Source: Luteibacter mycovicinus | GTDB taxonomy: Bacteria > Pseudomonadota > Gammaproteobacteria > Xanthomonadales > Rhodanobacteraceae | Assembly: GCF_000745235.1 (NCBI RefSeq) | Contig: NZ_JQNL01000001.1 | Coordinates: 1,054,001 to 1,118,000 of the forward strand | Length of the DNA: 64,000 bases | Direction of reading: 5' to 3' | Shown: in pieces, positions 25,101-33,090 of the stretch | How the letters are laid out: each line of letters opens with the position of its first letter | How positions within the stretch are numbered: the stretch's first letter is position 1 | Program-made: the position numbers and the translations under genes | Notes under the pieces: model-generated | Told to the model about the DNA's origin: nothing | Databases searched by the model: none | Seen by the model: only the letters and a program-made list of their open reading frames with translations

Positions 25101-25843
25101 GAACGGTCGACGCGGCCGATCAGCTGGCGCACGTCCTTTTCGTGGGCGCGCAGCACGCCACGCTCGAGGCCCTCGAGCACACCGGCGGCGATCCACCACA
25201 GGCGACGGCCGGCGATGGTGTAGCAACGCGCGGCGATGCCGTCGAGCGTCGCACGCATGCCGAGCAGCTGACGTTCGTTGCCCTGTCCGCGGAACCAGGC
25301 CAGCAGCTGCTGCTGGAAACGCACGCGCAGTTCGGCGATCTCGGCGCGATGGCTTTCCGCCGCCGCGGGATCGTTCGCACCGGGCGCAATGGCCGGCAGC
25401 ATGGTGTCGAGGTTGGGCGTGAACAGTGCCGACTCGTGCAGCGACTGCTCGCCACGGCTCGAGCGAAGATCGTTCAGCAACGGCAGGAGCACGATGGGCA
25501 CGTCGCGGTGACCGCTCTGCAGACGCTCGAGGTAGTCGGGCATCTGCATCATGCCGCGCATGAGCGCGGCATAGGCGTCGTCGCGATGGGCCACGCGATC
25601 GTCGATCAGCGCGGCGACCAGCTGCTCCATTTCGCCGACGACCATCGCGGCGCCGTACAACTCGACCATACGCAGCGTGCCGTGGACCTGGTGAAGGTCC
25701 GCGGCACAGGTGTGCATGACGTAGGCGTCGCGGGAGTCCTCGACGTAGGACTCGAGGGCCTGGCGTGCCTTGGACAAGGCGTCGTCGAGCTCCGCCTTGA
25801 CCCAGTGCAGCGTAGTGAAATCGGTATGGTCTTGAAGTCTCAC
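19190..25843 (-). CDS. chpA: ChpA: hybrid CheA-type histidine kinase of the Pil-Chp system
   Basis: A 2217-residue chemosensory kinase. Phosphotransfer (Hpt) modules are visible at His51 (LHQVHGTLRM), His737 (FHTLKGSGRLVG), His924 (VHTLHGAIGMV) and His1470 (LHTLKGSARMAG), with degenerate helical modules between. Acidic Ala/Pro/Glu linkers separate them. Then follow dimerisation helices, the HATPase domain (LRNAVAHGIETPD, LSDDGAGMD, GFSTAEKVTQVAGRGVGMD), a CheW-like domain and a C-terminal receiver with Asp2145 (LMLLDIEMPRMDG) and Lys in YIGKPYQ. The start is a GTG at 25843, four bases after the pilJ stop, since no ATG fits between. ChpA signals to PilG and PilH to control type IV pilus extension and retraction and cAMP in Pseudomonas. 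Confidence 0.93.
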   Translation of the reverse strand: MRLQDHTDFTTLHWVKAELDDALSKARQALESYVEDSRDAYVMHTCAADLHQVHGTLRMVELYGAAMVVGEMEQLVAALIDDRVAHRDDAYAALMRGMMQMPDYLERLQSGHRDVPIVLLPLLNDLRSSRGEQSLHESALFTPNLDTMLPAIAPGANDPAAAESHRAEIAELRVRFQQQLLAWFRGQGNERQLLGMRATLDGIAARCYTIAGRRLWWIAAGVLEGLERGVLRAHEKDVRQLIGRVDRSIRELVEGGEDALLNGDADELARKLLYYVAQAKPGSERLEELRQTYRLDGLLPQAAEVEHARGSMSGHNRALLDTVSVAIKEDLLRVKESLDLFLRRPDGDPAQLGPQADVLDRVGDTLGMLALGVPRRVVGEQRRILGEIATGARDPDEESLLDVAGALLYVEASLDDHIERLGAEGEEQVVSDLGPSPLPRSEARHILATLMREATGNTSKVKDAIVAFVESSWDHAQLDGTPELMAEIGGAMRMLGAPRPGELADGIGLFIHRELLGDRRVPNGAQMDRLADALAALEYYLEAAREHRGGLEHILDVTQQSLAELGYWPLPTAEEDVAEPLGEAAIERIESEAIEHIAVPSTSVDAGETVSTFAESFDLVDEPPTEAEIAAAAAVAAPEATAPEATSPVAAAAEPAAAAGEEDWVEIEEEIEQEVGGAGHAEFAGFQITVDGIDDEIREIFLEETEEEINNLRAAQSAWLANPERSESLVPIRRSFHTLKGSGRLVGARLLGEFAWKVENTLNRVLDKSIEPHPGVQALVRHAIDALPQLKAALEGESTPGAPIAAIMETADRLAMGDMAFVEDVAKSSVQKVRTKVKRRVPRDTIAAVPTAAFASYGQTPAEPVEAAPSEPVYVAPPLPPVDAVLLDILRTEVAQYLTIIRANLARAGDGELFVDDALLRAVHTLHGAIGMVDIPVLIQVLAPLEGLIKRVRASGLPLRVEGVDALTDTADLVDHVMDQFDTPDPRVPDVAALAAHIIAMRDEQPEATVAHILYEPDPLPLDETPVDAASATPVVADIDNIDNIEDVVPHVANVVDDVPPPVVDEVLPEDDVASGSSLDTETLADDSVEEDAAAPGDLEAELEAMLARELAELEAAAPPAVETKADVVADVEPESETSEEQELTLAELQADIDAETDSQAIPGIELAPVEPIDSTDDLTAELLASFERFEVDKPEGVVEPIAKYDVDEAAAWRALVEGFDAAATTPAGPSVDAAAEANAEAEAEALPQPMSHDGDVPHTDDGLVEPRVEDSRVGEVVSADDEVIDETPSEEDSFVDPDPLASAGPDAPAESAPTEPVFEPVAEEIPVDQAEAPEVAPYAADMAESEASFELAEPEEAAEPRAVAEPDEVAEPEDVAQPEDVAEPAVAEPVLIEDQSHEPVAAPVHTPVDEPAPALVPELSPYADIDPDLLEVFVEEGREILDHADGALAAWRIEPQVAEHVTSLQRDLHTLKGSARMAGLAPVGDFAHAMEALLDAVATGQRESDRASIEAMEVGFDRLHGMIQSIAQNRAIALSDADIEPFARLAGAPIAPDTLTAEAYREEREAAEYIPATEPLPEPEVIPVLDHELPDLLPEFEEEELQRASQEQIRVRADMLDTLVNHAGEVSIYRSRLEQQTASFRSTLTEHEQTVSRLRSQLRMLEIETEAQIIARYHQEHRDTGSATFDPLELDRFSQLQQYSRALAESVSDLVSLQTILDELTRQSENLLLQQQRVNAELQEGLMQTRMLPFDAMVPNLRRTLRQAANDVGKRAQLVVEGANGEMDRNMLDRIKAPFEHMLRNAVAHGIETPDTREANGKHPEGTVRIQVAREATEVVVRLSDDGAGMDRDAIRAKAIERGLLRPDARVSDDQILQLTQVPGFSTAEKVTQVAGRGVGMDVVANEIKQLGGTLAIESEKGSGTTFVMRLPFTLAVTQALIVRIGETNFAIPMTSVNGVARVEPNELAHRMADEQPAFDYLGEEFAIHDLPQLLGVHIVASPDEGDIPLLLARSGDLRAAIRVDAVLGSREIVVKPVGPQVSSVPGILGATIMGDGSVLMILDLAPLVRHGMARRAFEAEAAIPHAPRAQDEIRVKPLVMVVDDSITMRKVTGRVLERHEFEVMTAKDGIDALEKLNERVPDLMLLDIEMPRMDGYELATQMKADERLAGVPIIMITSRTGDKHRQRAFDIGVDRYIGKPYQENDLVIQINDVLGVHHG
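21674..21789 (-). repeat. 18-base tandem repeats in a ChpA linker
   Basis: About six diverged 18-base units (variants of CCGGCTCGGCCACGTCTT on the plus strand) encode repeated AEPEDV-like hexapeptides in an acidic linker between phosphotransfer modules. Confidence 0.75.
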
Positions 25844-25847
25844 TGCA

Positions 25848-27881
25848 TTAGCCCGGCAGCTTGAAGTTCGCGACGGACAGTCGCAGGTCGTTCGCCAGCT
25901 GTGCCAGGTTTCCGATCGACTCGGCCGTCTGACTCGCACCCAGCGAGGTCTGCGAGGTGATCTCCTGGATGACGTTCATCGTCGCCGAGGTATCCGTTGC
26001 CGCGGCCGACTGCTGGCGGGCAGCGGCGGAGATGTTCTGAATCAGTGCGGACAGATCGTTCGAGACGCGCTCGATGTCGCCCAGCGCGGTACCCGCGTCC
26101 TCGGCCAGTCGCGCACCCGCCACCACCTCGGCGGTGGTCTGCTCCATGGAGCTGACCGCCTCGTTGGTATCGGACTGAATGGTCTGGACCAGCGTTTCGA
26201 TTCGCTTCGTGGCGCTGGCGGAACGTTCGGCGAGTCGCTGGACTTCGTCCGCGACGACCGCGAAACCGCGACCCGCTTCACCGGCCGACGCCGCCTGGAT
26301 GGCTGCGTTCAACGCGAGGATGTTGGTCTGCTCGGCAATGTCGTTGATCAGTTCGACGATCGAGCCGATTTCCTGCGAAGACTCGCCCAGTCGCTTGATT
26401 CGCTTCGAGGTTTCCTGGATCTGGTCACGGATCGAGTCCATGCCCTGAATCGTTTCCCGCACCACTTCCGCGCCACGCGATGCGATCTGCACCGAGCGCT
26501 GCGCCACGTCCGCCGACTCGGCCGAATCCTTCGACACCGTATCCATCGAGGTGGCGATCTGGTTGATGGCGGAGGTCGCCGAGGTGATCTGCTGCGCCTG
26601 CTGTTCCGCCGCGTCGGCGAGGTGCATCGCGGTGGCCTGGGTTTCCTGCGCTGCCGCCGAGACCCGCACCGCCGTTTCGTTAATCGTGGTGACGAGGTTG
26701 CGCATCTCGTCGACCGCGGAGTTCATGGCGTCCGCGATGGCGCCCGTGATGTCCTCGGTCACCGTGGCCTTGATGGTCAGGTCGCCTTCGGCGAGCGAGC
26801 CCATCTCGTCCAGCAGCCGCATAATCGCGGTCTGGTTACGCTGATTGAGTTCGGACGTGGTTTCCAGGCGGCGACGCTGATCGCGCACGAGGTTGTAGAC
26901 CAGCAACAGGGCGAACGCCACCGCGCCGATGGCGCCGATCAGGCCCCACCATACGTTCGGGAACAGGCGGGTCAGCGGCAACCTGGCGATCTGGTCGGCG
27001 GACTCGTTCGCACGCAGCAACACGGTCTGCGAATCCAGCGACGCCTGGTTACCGGCGCGCTTCACGTCCTGCAGGTTCGGCGACGCCGAGACCAGCTGGG
27101 TGACGGGATCGACCAGGTCGCCCCACGACGTCTGCATGTCGGTCAGGATCTTGTGTGCATTGCTGTCGGAGATGGCACGGACACCGCCGTCCGGGTTGCC
27201 ATCGATCAGGCCCTTGAGCACCGAACCGTACAGCTGCGCATCGCGCGACAGGCCGTCAGCGGCGGACTGCGCACCGTCGCCACCCTGCAGGATTTCCTGC
27301 ACGCGGCGGATCATGCGGTCAGCCATGAGCATCCAGCGCGCGATGGTGAAAGTCTGCTCCACCGAAGCGTTTTTCTGCTGGACGATGTTGAGCACCTCGT
27401 CGGTACGCGCGTTCAGCAGCGGCATCTGCCTGGAGAACAGATCGGCGCGCTCACCCGACGACAGGACGAGGTCTTTATTGGAGAGAATCTTGCCGATGTC
27501 CGCGTCGAGCTGGTGCCAGGCGTTGGCCAGCGCGCCCACCGAGCGACCGGCCTGCGAGCCGTTGTCGTCCGCGTAAGCTGGCATGCCGGTCTTGTCGTCG
27601 CCCTTGACCAGGCGTTGCACCGCCGAATCGATCGTATTCCGGGTGGCCGACAGTTCGCGGAAGGAGTCGCGGTTGCCGTCGGATGCCTCGAGCGCGTACT
27701 TCGCGGTCTGCTGCGAAAGCACCTGAACCTGGGTCGTCAACGCGATGGCTTCGCGATCCTCACCGTTCCTGGTGTTCAGCCACCAGAAGTCGACCGACGC
27801 CAAACCGATCGCCAGGAGAAGAAACACGATAACGATCGTGTAGCCACGTTCCCGGCCTGCGCCGCCTGCTGTCGTGCTCAT
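25848..27881 (-). CDS. pilJ: PilJ: methyl-accepting chemotaxis protein of the Pil-Chp system
   Basis: A 677-residue receptor. N-terminal helix ([20 protein letters not shown]), periplasmic part about residues 35-305 made of two PilJ-type helical modules, second helix (about 312-335, [20 protein letters not shown]), HAMP region, and a cytoplasmic signalling hairpin with the tip sequence [17 protein letters not shown] and [19 protein letters not shown], the invariant MCP core. The ATG at 27881 follows a GAGGT site. A 171-base gap separates it from pilI; chpA follows after four bases with no pilK between. In Pseudomonas PilJ transmits pilus-surface contact signals to ChpA. Confidence 0.93.
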   Translation of the reverse strand: MSTTAGGAGRERGYTIVIVFLLLAIGLASVDFWWLNTRNGEDREAIALTTQVQVLSQQTAKYALEASDGNRDSFRELSATRNTIDSAVQRLVKGDDKTGMPAYADDNGSQAGRSVGALANAWHQLDADIGKILSNKDLVLSSGERADLFSRQMPLLNARTDEVLNIVQQKNASVEQTFTIARWMLMADRMIRRVQEILQGGDGAQSAADGLSRDAQLYGSVLKGLIDGNPDGGVRAISDSNAHKILTDMQTSWGDLVDPVTQLVSASPNLQDVKRAGNQASLDSQTVLLRANESADQIARLPLTRLFPNVWWGLIGAIGAVAFALLLVYNLVRDQRRRLETTSELNQRNQTAIMRLLDEMGSLAEGDLTIKATVTEDITGAIADAMNSAVDEMRNLVTTINETAVRVSAAAQETQATAMHLADAAEQQAQQITSATSAINQIATSMDTVSKDSAESADVAQRSVQIASRGAEVVRETIQGMDSIRDQIQETSKRIKRLGESSQEIGSIVELINDIAEQTNILALNAAIQAASAGEAGRGFAVVADEVQRLAERSASATKRIETLVQTIQSDTNEAVSSMEQTTAEVVAGARLAEDAGTALGDIERVSNDLSALIQNISAAARQQSAAATDTSATMNVIQEITSQTSLGASQTAESIGNLAQLANDLRLSVANFKLPG

Positions 27882-28052
27882 ATCTACCTCACCCAAACCT
27901 GGCAAAGCTAGCCACCGGCGCCTCGAGGCTGCCGGCAAGACGAAGCGACCGAAGTGATCGCCCCCCCGTTCCCAATGCGAAAGCGGCCAAGCCACCTCCG
28001 CCCATCCTGTAACGGGCCGGCCAAGAGGCCGCCCCGTCCCCCTGGAGACGCC

Positions 28053-28598
28053 TTACAGCGCCGCCTGCCGGAAATCCGGCGCACGAACCAGACGGCTCAT
28101 GCTGAACAGCCCGAACGATTGCTCGCCAAGTGTCACGTTTTCAGCCACGAACCGCGTCAGGCGCGGATCGCGTTCGTCTTCGCCCGAACCGCGCTGGGCG
28201 TCGTCCATCGTCCGCTGGCCGAAAACCTCGTCGACCAGCAGCCCCACCGTGCCGCCGTGCTGGCGTACGAGAAGCAGACGCGTACGTTCGGAAGACGGCG
28301 TACGTTCGTCGAACAGGAACCGGCCCAGATCGATCGCCGGCACCAGGTTGCCTCGCACGTTCGCCACGCCCATCAGCCAGGGCTGCGTGCCTGGGACGTT
28401 GGTCAGCGAGGGAACCGCCAGCAGTTCGTTGATTTCCTCGATGCCGCTGACGAAGGCGCGCCGACCCACGCGGAACCCGATGCCACGCCACAGGCCCGTC
28501 GAGTCGACGTGCGCCGGCGCATCGGCCGAATGCGCCAGACAGGCGCGTTCGTAGAAGGCGAGCAGTTCGAAGGGCGACGTTGCAACGTTCTCGCTCAT
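28053..28598 (-). CDS. pilI: PilI: CheW-type coupling protein
   Basis: A 181-residue CheW-domain protein linking PilJ to ChpA. The CheW fold is evident in GIGFRVGRRAFVSGIEEINE, PWLMGVANVRGNLVPAIDLG and GGTVGLLVDEVFGQRTM. It lies 7 bases after pilH and has an extra N-terminal helix of about 30 residues (FELLAFYERACLAH) as in Pseudomonas PilI. It belongs to the same operon as pilG, pilH, pilJ and chpA. Confidence 0.92.
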   Translation of the reverse strand: MSENVATSPFELLAFYERACLAHSADAPAHVDSTGLWRGIGFRVGRRAFVSGIEEINELLAVPSLTNVPGTQPWLMGVANVRGNLVPAIDLGRFLFDERTPSSERTRLLLVRQHGGTVGLLVDEVFGQRTMDDAQRGSGEDERDPRLTRFVAENVTLGEQSFGLFSMSRLVRAPDFRQAAL

Positions 28599-28605
28599 AT
28601 CGCCC

Positions 28606-28980
28606 TCAGTGCGTCTTGTTCGGGAGCAGGCTGGCGATGGTCGAGAGAAGCTCCTTCTCGTTTACCGGCTTGGTGATGAAGGCCTTCGCACCCTGGCGCA
28701 GGCCCCACACGCGGTCGGTCTCCATCGATTTGGTCGTGATCATCACCACGGGCACGTCCGCCGTGGCCGGGTCGCGGCTCAGCGAACGGGTGGCCTGGAA
28801 GCCGTTCATGCCGGGCATGATGACGTCCATGATGACCAGATCGGGCTTGTTCTCCTGGATCCGCGCGATGCCTGCTTCGGCATTGTCCACGCTGGAAACG
28901 GAAAAACCCGCCTTTTCGAGCAGCGTGGTGAACACGCGTACGTCGGTGGGCGAGTCGTCGATGATTAGGATATTTGCCAC
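28606..28980 (-). CDS. pilH: PilH: single-domain response regulator
   Basis: A 124-residue CheY-like receiver. Acidic pair in NILIIDDSPTDV, phospho-acceptor Asp in LVIMDVIMPGMNG, Thr in VMITTK and Lys in FITKPVN are all present. In Pseudomonas PilH is the phosphate sink or retraction-side regulator of the Pil-Chp system. It lies 37 bases behind pilG. Confidence 0.93.
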   Translation of the reverse strand: MANILIIDDSPTDVRVFTTLLEKAGFSVSSVDNAEAGIARIQENKPDLVIMDVIMPGMNGFQATRSLSRDPATADVPVVMITTKSMETDRVWGLRQGAKAFITKPVNEKELLSTIASLLPNKTH

Positions 28981-29017
28981 ACGTCCCCCTGGACGTCGTT
29001 AAGCGAGATCAGGTCGG

Positions 29018-29419
29018 TCAGCTCGCCGTCGCATAGCGGTGAATCGCGCCGAGAAGTTCGTCGCGGGTGAATGGCTTGGTGAGGTACTGCTCGGCCCCGA
29101 CGATGCGACCTCGCGCCTTGTCGAACAGGCCATCCTTGGAGGACAGCATGATTACCGGCGTACCGCGGAACTGGGCGTTGTTCTTGATCAGCGCGCAGGT
29201 CTGATACCCGTCCAGGCGCGGCATCATGATGTCAACGAAGATGATGTTCGGTTTCTGGTCCGAGATCTTCGCCAGCGCCTCGAAGCCGTCGACGGCGGTG
29301 AGGACGTCGCAGCCTTCCTTCTTCAACAGCGTTTCCGCCGTGCGCCGGATGGTTTTCGAATCGTCGATGACCATGACCTTCAAACCGGTCAGGTCGGTAC
29401 CGCGTCCGCTTTCGTTCAC
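29018..29419 (-). CDS. pilG: PilG: single-domain response regulator
   Basis: A 133-residue CheY-like receiver with a short N-terminal extension. VMVIDDSKTIRRTAETLLKK, Asp in IIFVDIMMPRLDG, MLSSKDG and YLTKPFTRDEL match PilG closely. It signals for pilus extension in Pseudomonas, acting on PilB through FimX or related factors. First gene of the operon; the divergent gshB neighbour is the same as in Pseudomonas. Confidence 0.94.
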   Translation of the reverse strand: MNESGRGTDLTGLKVMVIDDSKTIRRTAETLLKKEGCDVLTAVDGFEALAKISDQKPNIIFVDIMMPRLDGYQTCALIKNNAQFRGTPVIMLSSKDGLFDKARGRIVGAEQYLTKPFTRDELLGAIHRYATAS

Positions 29420-29674
29420 TGCGCCCCCGTGCCACGCAAAAAAAACCGCAAATCCCCGCGCAGGATAGCCCCTTTCCGGGGCGTGTTCCGTGCGCTGGGT
29501 CGTCGTCCGGAACCTGCGTCCCGGCGGCCCGCTCTTCGGCGTTCCTCCCGACCGCTGTTTAATGGTTGGTGAGAGTTACGTCAAGATGAATTGTTCTTAA
29601 AAGGGGGACGGGCTTGTGAAATGGACCCTCCCGCTCCACTAGACTTGGCACCTTTCCTGCTCGCCGGACCCGCC

Positions 29675-30619
29675 ATGTCCCTCACCGTCGCCGTCCTGAT
29701 GGACCCGATCCGCGCCATCAAGATCGCCAAGGACTCCACCTTCGCCATGTTGCTGGAGGCTTCGCGCCGCGGCCACACCCTTTTTTACATGGAGCAGGGC
29801 GACCTGGCCCTGCGCGACGGCGAGGCCTGGGCACGCCTGCGGCCGCTCACCGTGAAAGACGATCCCGCCGGTTGGTACACGCTGGGCGAAGCCGCCTGGC
29901 GCCCCCTTGGCGAGATAGACATCGTGCTGGCCCGCAAGGATCCGCCGGTCGATGCCCAGTTCGTCTACGACACCATGGTGCTGGAGCGCGCCCAGCGGGC
30001 GGGCGCCAGGGTCGTCAACGACCCGCGCAGCCTGCGCGACTGCAACGAGAAGCTGTTCGCGCTGGATTTCCCGCAGTGCATCGCCCCGACGCTGGTCTCG
30101 CGCGACCGTGGCGACCTCAAGGCCTTCGTCGCCCTTCACGGCGAGGCGGTCCTGAAGCCGCTGGACGGGATGGGCGGTCGCGGAATCTTCCGCGTCCGGG
30201 CCGGCGACAGCAACCTCAACTCGATGCTGGAGACCCTCCTGGGTCCGGCAGGCCACGACTTCGTCATCGCGCAGAAGTACATCCCGGAGATCACGTCGGG
30301 TGACAAGCGCATCCTGCTGATCGACGGCGAACCGGTGCCTTATGCCCTCGCACGCATTCCCCAGGGCGACGAATTCCGCGGCAACCTGGCGGCCGGTGGC
30401 CGTGGCGAAGGCGTGCCGCTGTCCGAGCGTGACCGCTGGATCGCCGCCCAGGTGGCGCCCGAGTTGCTGCGTCGCGGCCTCCGCTTCGTCGGTCTGGACG
30501 TCATCGGCGACTACCTGACCGAGATCAACGTCACATCTCCGACCTGTATCCGGGAACTGGATGCCCAGTTCGGCATTAACATCGCGGGGCTGATGTTCGA
30601 CGCAATCGAGGCCCGATGA
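29675..30619 (+). CDS. gshB: Glutathione synthetase
   Basis: A 314-residue ATP-grasp enzyme that joins gamma-glutamylcysteine and glycine, the second step of glutathione synthesis. It matches E. coli GshB throughout: VAVLMDPIRAIKIAKDSTFA, ARKDPPVDAQFVYDTMVLE, SLRDCNEKLFALDF, KPLDGMGGRGIFRV (ATP-binding loop), EITSGDKRILLIDGEP and EINVTSPTCIRELDAQFG near the end. The ATG at 29675 aligns with the E. coli start, although in-frame starts exist upstream. The tonB gene overlaps its stop by four bases. The divergent promoter region towards pilG (29420-29674) shows no clear regulatory motif by eye. Confidence 0.95.
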   Translation: MSLTVAVLMDPIRAIKIAKDSTFAMLLEASRRGHTLFYMEQGDLALRDGEAWARLRPLTVKDDPAGWYTLGEAAWRPLGEIDIVLARKDPPVDAQFVYDTMVLERAQRAGARVVNDPRSLRDCNEKLFALDFPQCIAPTLVSRDRGDLKAFVALHGEAVLKPLDGMGGRGIFRVRAGDSNLNSMLETLLGPAGHDFVIAQKYIPEITSGDKRILLIDGEPVPYALARIPQGDEFRGNLAAGGRGEGVPLSERDRWIAAQVAPELLRRGLRFVGLDVIGDYLTEINVTSPTCIRELDAQFGINIAGLMFDAIEAR

Positions 30620-31476
30620 CGACCCGCACCACCGGCGCCGACCTGTTCGGCGCGACCCTGCTGTTCTCGCTGCTGCTGCACGGTGTCGTCATCCTCGGCA
30701 TCACCTTCGACGCGGAGAAGCCCAAACCGAGCGTTCCCACGCTCGACGTCACCCTCGTGGACGTCGCCAACCAGGAGCCGCCTGACAAGGCCGACTTCCT
30801 GGCCCAGGCGAACAACGCGGGCGGCGGTGACAAGGACAAGGCGGCGCGTCCGTCGGAGCCGGTGTCCGGCCCGCTGCCGACTCCCGTGCGCGGCGTCACG
30901 CCCGAGCCGAAAGAAGCGCAGGCACCCGCGCCTCAGGACCGCACGCCGCAGCAGTTGCTGACGAGTTCCGGTGAAACCGCCTTCGCGGTCGATACGACGA
31001 AACAGCAGACCGAGCACCAGGAGCACCCGCTGCCCGTGTCGGACGAGGAGATCCAGCGCAAGCTGGAGATGGCTCGCCTGTCGGCCGAGGTGCGCGAACA
31101 GTCACAGGCCTACGCCAAGCGACCGAAAAAGAAATTCATTTCGTCCAACACGCGCGAGTACGTCTACGCCGCTTACATGAAGGGCTGGGTGGGTCGTGTG
31201 GAGCGGGTGGGCAACCTCAACTACCCGGACGAAGCCCGCCGCCAGGGGCTGTATGGCGAGCTGGTCCTCACCGTCGGTCTGAACAAGGACGGCTCGATCA
31301 AGAGCATGGACGTGATCAAGAGTTCAGGCCATAAGCTGCTCGATGACGCCGCCCAGCGCATCGTCCGGCTGGCGGCACCCTTCCCCTCGCTGCCGGCTGA
31401 CAAGACGAAGGTGGATGAGTTGTACATCACCCGGACGTGGCAGTTTTTGCCGGGGAATGTTTTGAGGAACTACTGA
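30616..31476 (+). CDS. tonB: TonB family energy transducer
   Basis: A 286-residue periplasm-spanning protein. One N-terminal signal anchor (LFGATLLFSLLLHGVVILGI, with the SxxxH-like spacing of TonB anchors), a Pro/Lys/Glu-rich linker (about 35-110), a helical part and the C-terminal TonB domain (LNYPDEARRQGLYGELVLTV, DGSIKSMDVIKSSGHKLLD, ending ITRTWQF). Its place between gshB and yqgE is conserved in Pseudomonas and relatives. It overlaps gshB by four bases. A REP array follows the stop. ExbB/ExbD genes are not adjacent, so it may use a system elsewhere. Confidence 0.88.
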   Translation: MTTRTTGADLFGATLLFSLLLHGVVILGITFDAEKPKPSVPTLDVTLVDVANQEPPDKADFLAQANNAGGGDKDKAARPSEPVSGPLPTPVRGVTPEPKEAQAPAPQDRTPQQLLTSSGETAFAVDTTKQQTEHQEHPLPVSDEEIQRKLEMARLSAEVREQSQAYAKRPKKKFISSNTREYVYAAYMKGWVGRVERVGNLNYPDEARRQGLYGELVLTVGLNKDGSIKSMDVIKSSGHKLLDDAAQRIVRLAAPFPSLPADKTKVDELYITRTWQFLPGNVLRNY

Positions 31477-31501
31477 GGCGGGGGGCCGGGCTGAAGCCCG
31501 G

Positions 31502-31630
31502 GTCGCGCGCGGGGCGCGCTCCTACAGGGACCTTATCGCGCGCAGGGCGCGCTCCTACAGGGGCCGGGTCGCGCGCGGGGCGCGCTGCTACGGGGCGAGG
31601 CGCCTTGTAGGAGCGCGCCCTGCGCGCGAT
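31502..31630. repeat. Cluster of four REP sequences
   Basis: Three copies on the minus strand (31502-31525, 31535-31558, 31568-31591, the last with GTAG changed to GTAGC) and one on the plus strand (31607-31630) share the form GTAGGAGCGCGCC..GCGCGCGA. They fill the space after tonB and may act as a transcription terminator or mRNA stabiliser. Confidence 0.85.
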
Positions 31631-31645
31631 TCACGCCAACGCGAT

Positions 31646-31975
31646 TCACAATGCCGGCAGCAGTTGATCCGCCTCACTCACGTAGGCCTTCTGCGCCTTC
31701 CTGTCCCAGACACACAGCTCCCGCCCCGGCCGGTTCTTCATGTGCTTCTGCGGATAACGCCCCGCCAGCACCAGCGCCGTCACCGGCACCCGGTCGTCAT
31801 ACGCGATAGGCCGCCCCACCGGCTTCACATCCTTCAGGCCGCTTGCCGCGACGCAGGCCTGCGTCAGCCGTTGGTCATAGTCCTTCCATGCCGACGGCGT
31901 CGAAGCCTGCGCCAGCGAAGCGGCGAGCGCGCCGGTCGCCGCTACAAAACCCTTTGCGAACATCATCTTCTTCAC
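31646..31975 (-). CDS. Small secreted protein of unknown function
   Basis: A 109-residue protein with a signal peptide (KKMMFAKGFVAATGALAASL, likely cut after AQA near residue 24). The mature part has two cysteines (QACVAAS and ELCVWDRK) that could form a disulfide, and the motif ELCVWDRKAQKAYVSEAD near the end. The start is a GTG at 31975 with GGAGG seven bases ahead; the two ATGs are three and four codons downstream. It is divergent from yqgE with about 90 bases between. No family is recognised. It interrupts the otherwise conserved tonB-yqgE order. Confidence 0.7.
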   Translation of the reverse strand: MKKMMFAKGFVAATGALAASLAQASTPSAWKDYDQRLTQACVAASGLKDVKPVGRPIAYDDRVPVTALVLAGRYPQKHMKNRPGRELCVWDRKAQKAYVSEADQLLPAL

Positions 31976-32066
31976 GAGTTTGCCTCCTTGTGACCGGGCG
32001 CACACGGTACCTCGGGCGCGCTGAACCCATCCGCACGCCCGGGCGAACAGCGGCTACAATGTGGTC

Positions 32067-32633
32067 ATGACGATCGCCAACACATTCGCGGGTCAATTCC
32101 TCATCGCGATGCCCTCGCTGGCCGAACCGCCGTTCGCGCGTGGCGTCGCGTTTCTTTGCCAGCACGGCGAAGACGGAGCGGTCGGGCTGCTGATCAACCA
32201 GATCTCCGAATACCGCCTGGGCGATGTGCTCGCGCAGATGAAGCTGGAGTGCGAGGACCCCGAGATCGCCGACTACCCGGTACTCATCGGCGGGCCGGTG
32301 CAGCAGGAACGCGGATTCGTCCTCCATCGCGAGCCGGGCAACTGGGACTCCAGCTACCGGGTAAACGAGGACTGGTCCGTCACCACCTCGCGCGACATCC
32401 TGGTCGCCATGGCCAAGGGCGAAGGCCCCCGCCGCGCGGTGGTCACGCTCGGCTACGCGGGCTGGGAAGCCGGCCAGCTCGAACAGGAAGTCATGGACAA
32501 CGCCTGGCTCACCACGCGCGCTGACGAGCACATCATTTTCGACACACCGCTCGACGAGCGCTGGGTCGCCGCGGCCCGCAAGCTGGGCATGCAGGACCCC
32601 TCCCAGCTGACCGGCTACGCCGGTCACGCCTGA
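32067..32633 (+). CDS. yqgE: YqgE/AlgH family protein
   Basis: A 188-residue cytoplasmic protein of the UPF0301 family. FLIAMPSLAEPPFARGVAFL, GAVGLLINQ, VLIGGPVQQERGFVLH and ALVTLGYAGWEAGQLEQE-like segments are the conserved core. The molecular role is not established; in Pseudomonas AlgH influences alginate expression. It lies 13 bases before ruvX, an arrangement kept in most gammaproteobacteria. The ATG at 32067 is taken as start; a GTG two codons earlier is possible, and no clear Shine-Dalgarno is visible. Confidence 0.9.
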   Translation: MTIANTFAGQFLIAMPSLAEPPFARGVAFLCQHGEDGAVGLLINQISEYRLGDVLAQMKLECEDPEIADYPVLIGGPVQQERGFVLHREPGNWDSSYRVNEDWSVTTSRDILVAMAKGEGPRRAVVTLGYAGWEAGQLEQEVMDNAWLTTRADEHIIFDTPLDERWVAAARKLGMQDPSQLTGYAGHA

Positions 32634-32646
32634 GCATCCGTTCGCG

Positions 32647-33066
32647 ATGAGTTGCCTGTTCGGTTTCGATGTCGGCACCAAGGTCGTCGGCGTCGCCGTC
32701 GGCAACCGCCTTACCGGAACGGCCCGCGGCATCGCCGCGGTGCCGGTGCGCGACGGCCAGCCCGACTGGCAGGCGCTCGACACGCTTCGCCGCGAGTGGC
32801 TGCCCGAGGCGCTGATCGTCGGCCTGCCCCTCGACAACGAGGGCAAGGAACAACCGATGACCCGCACCGCCCGCCGTTTCGCCGAGCGCATCGGCGAGCG
32901 CTACGCCCTGCCCGTGACCTTCGCCGACGAGCGCATGAGCTCGCAGGAGGCCGCGCGCCGCTTCGCCGCCGGACGCGCCGCGGGCACGCGCAAGCGCTCC
33001 GATGTCCGCTCGATCGATGCCGAGGCCGCCGCGGTCATCCTCGAGTCTTATCTTCTGCAGTCATGA
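32647..33066 (+). CDS. ruvX: RuvX/YqgF: RNase H-fold nuclease, putative Holliday junction resolvase
   Basis: A 139-residue RNase H-fold protein. The catalytic-site motifs are FGFDVGTKVVGVAVG at the N-terminus, LIVGLPLDNEGKE, VTFADERMSS, and SIDAEAAAVIL at the C-terminus, matching E. coli YqgF. The family has been linked to pre-16S rRNA 5' end processing and to Holliday junction resolution. It lies directly upstream of pyrB, where many relatives carry pyrR. Confidence 0.92.
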   Translation: MSCLFGFDVGTKVVGVAVGNRLTGTARGIAAVPVRDGQPDWQALDTLRREWLPEALIVGLPLDNEGKEQPMTRTARRFAERIGERYALPVTFADERMSSQEAARRFAAGRAAGTRKRSDVRSIDAEAAAVILESYLLQS

Positions 33067-33090
33067 TCCATCCCCCACCTTGAGGCCGTC

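Noticed and set aside
19196..25864. A 2222-codon open frame on the plus strand opposite chpA
   Set aside because: It is a high-GC antisense shadow: the composition is His/Arg-rich with no domain, while the minus strand encodes a complete ChpA.
29645..29660. A second -24/-12-like sequence (TTGGCACCTTTCCTGC) before gshB
   Set aside because: GG-N10-GC spacing fits, but the -12 half is weak and the start would fall about 3 bases before the gshB ATG, leaving no leader.
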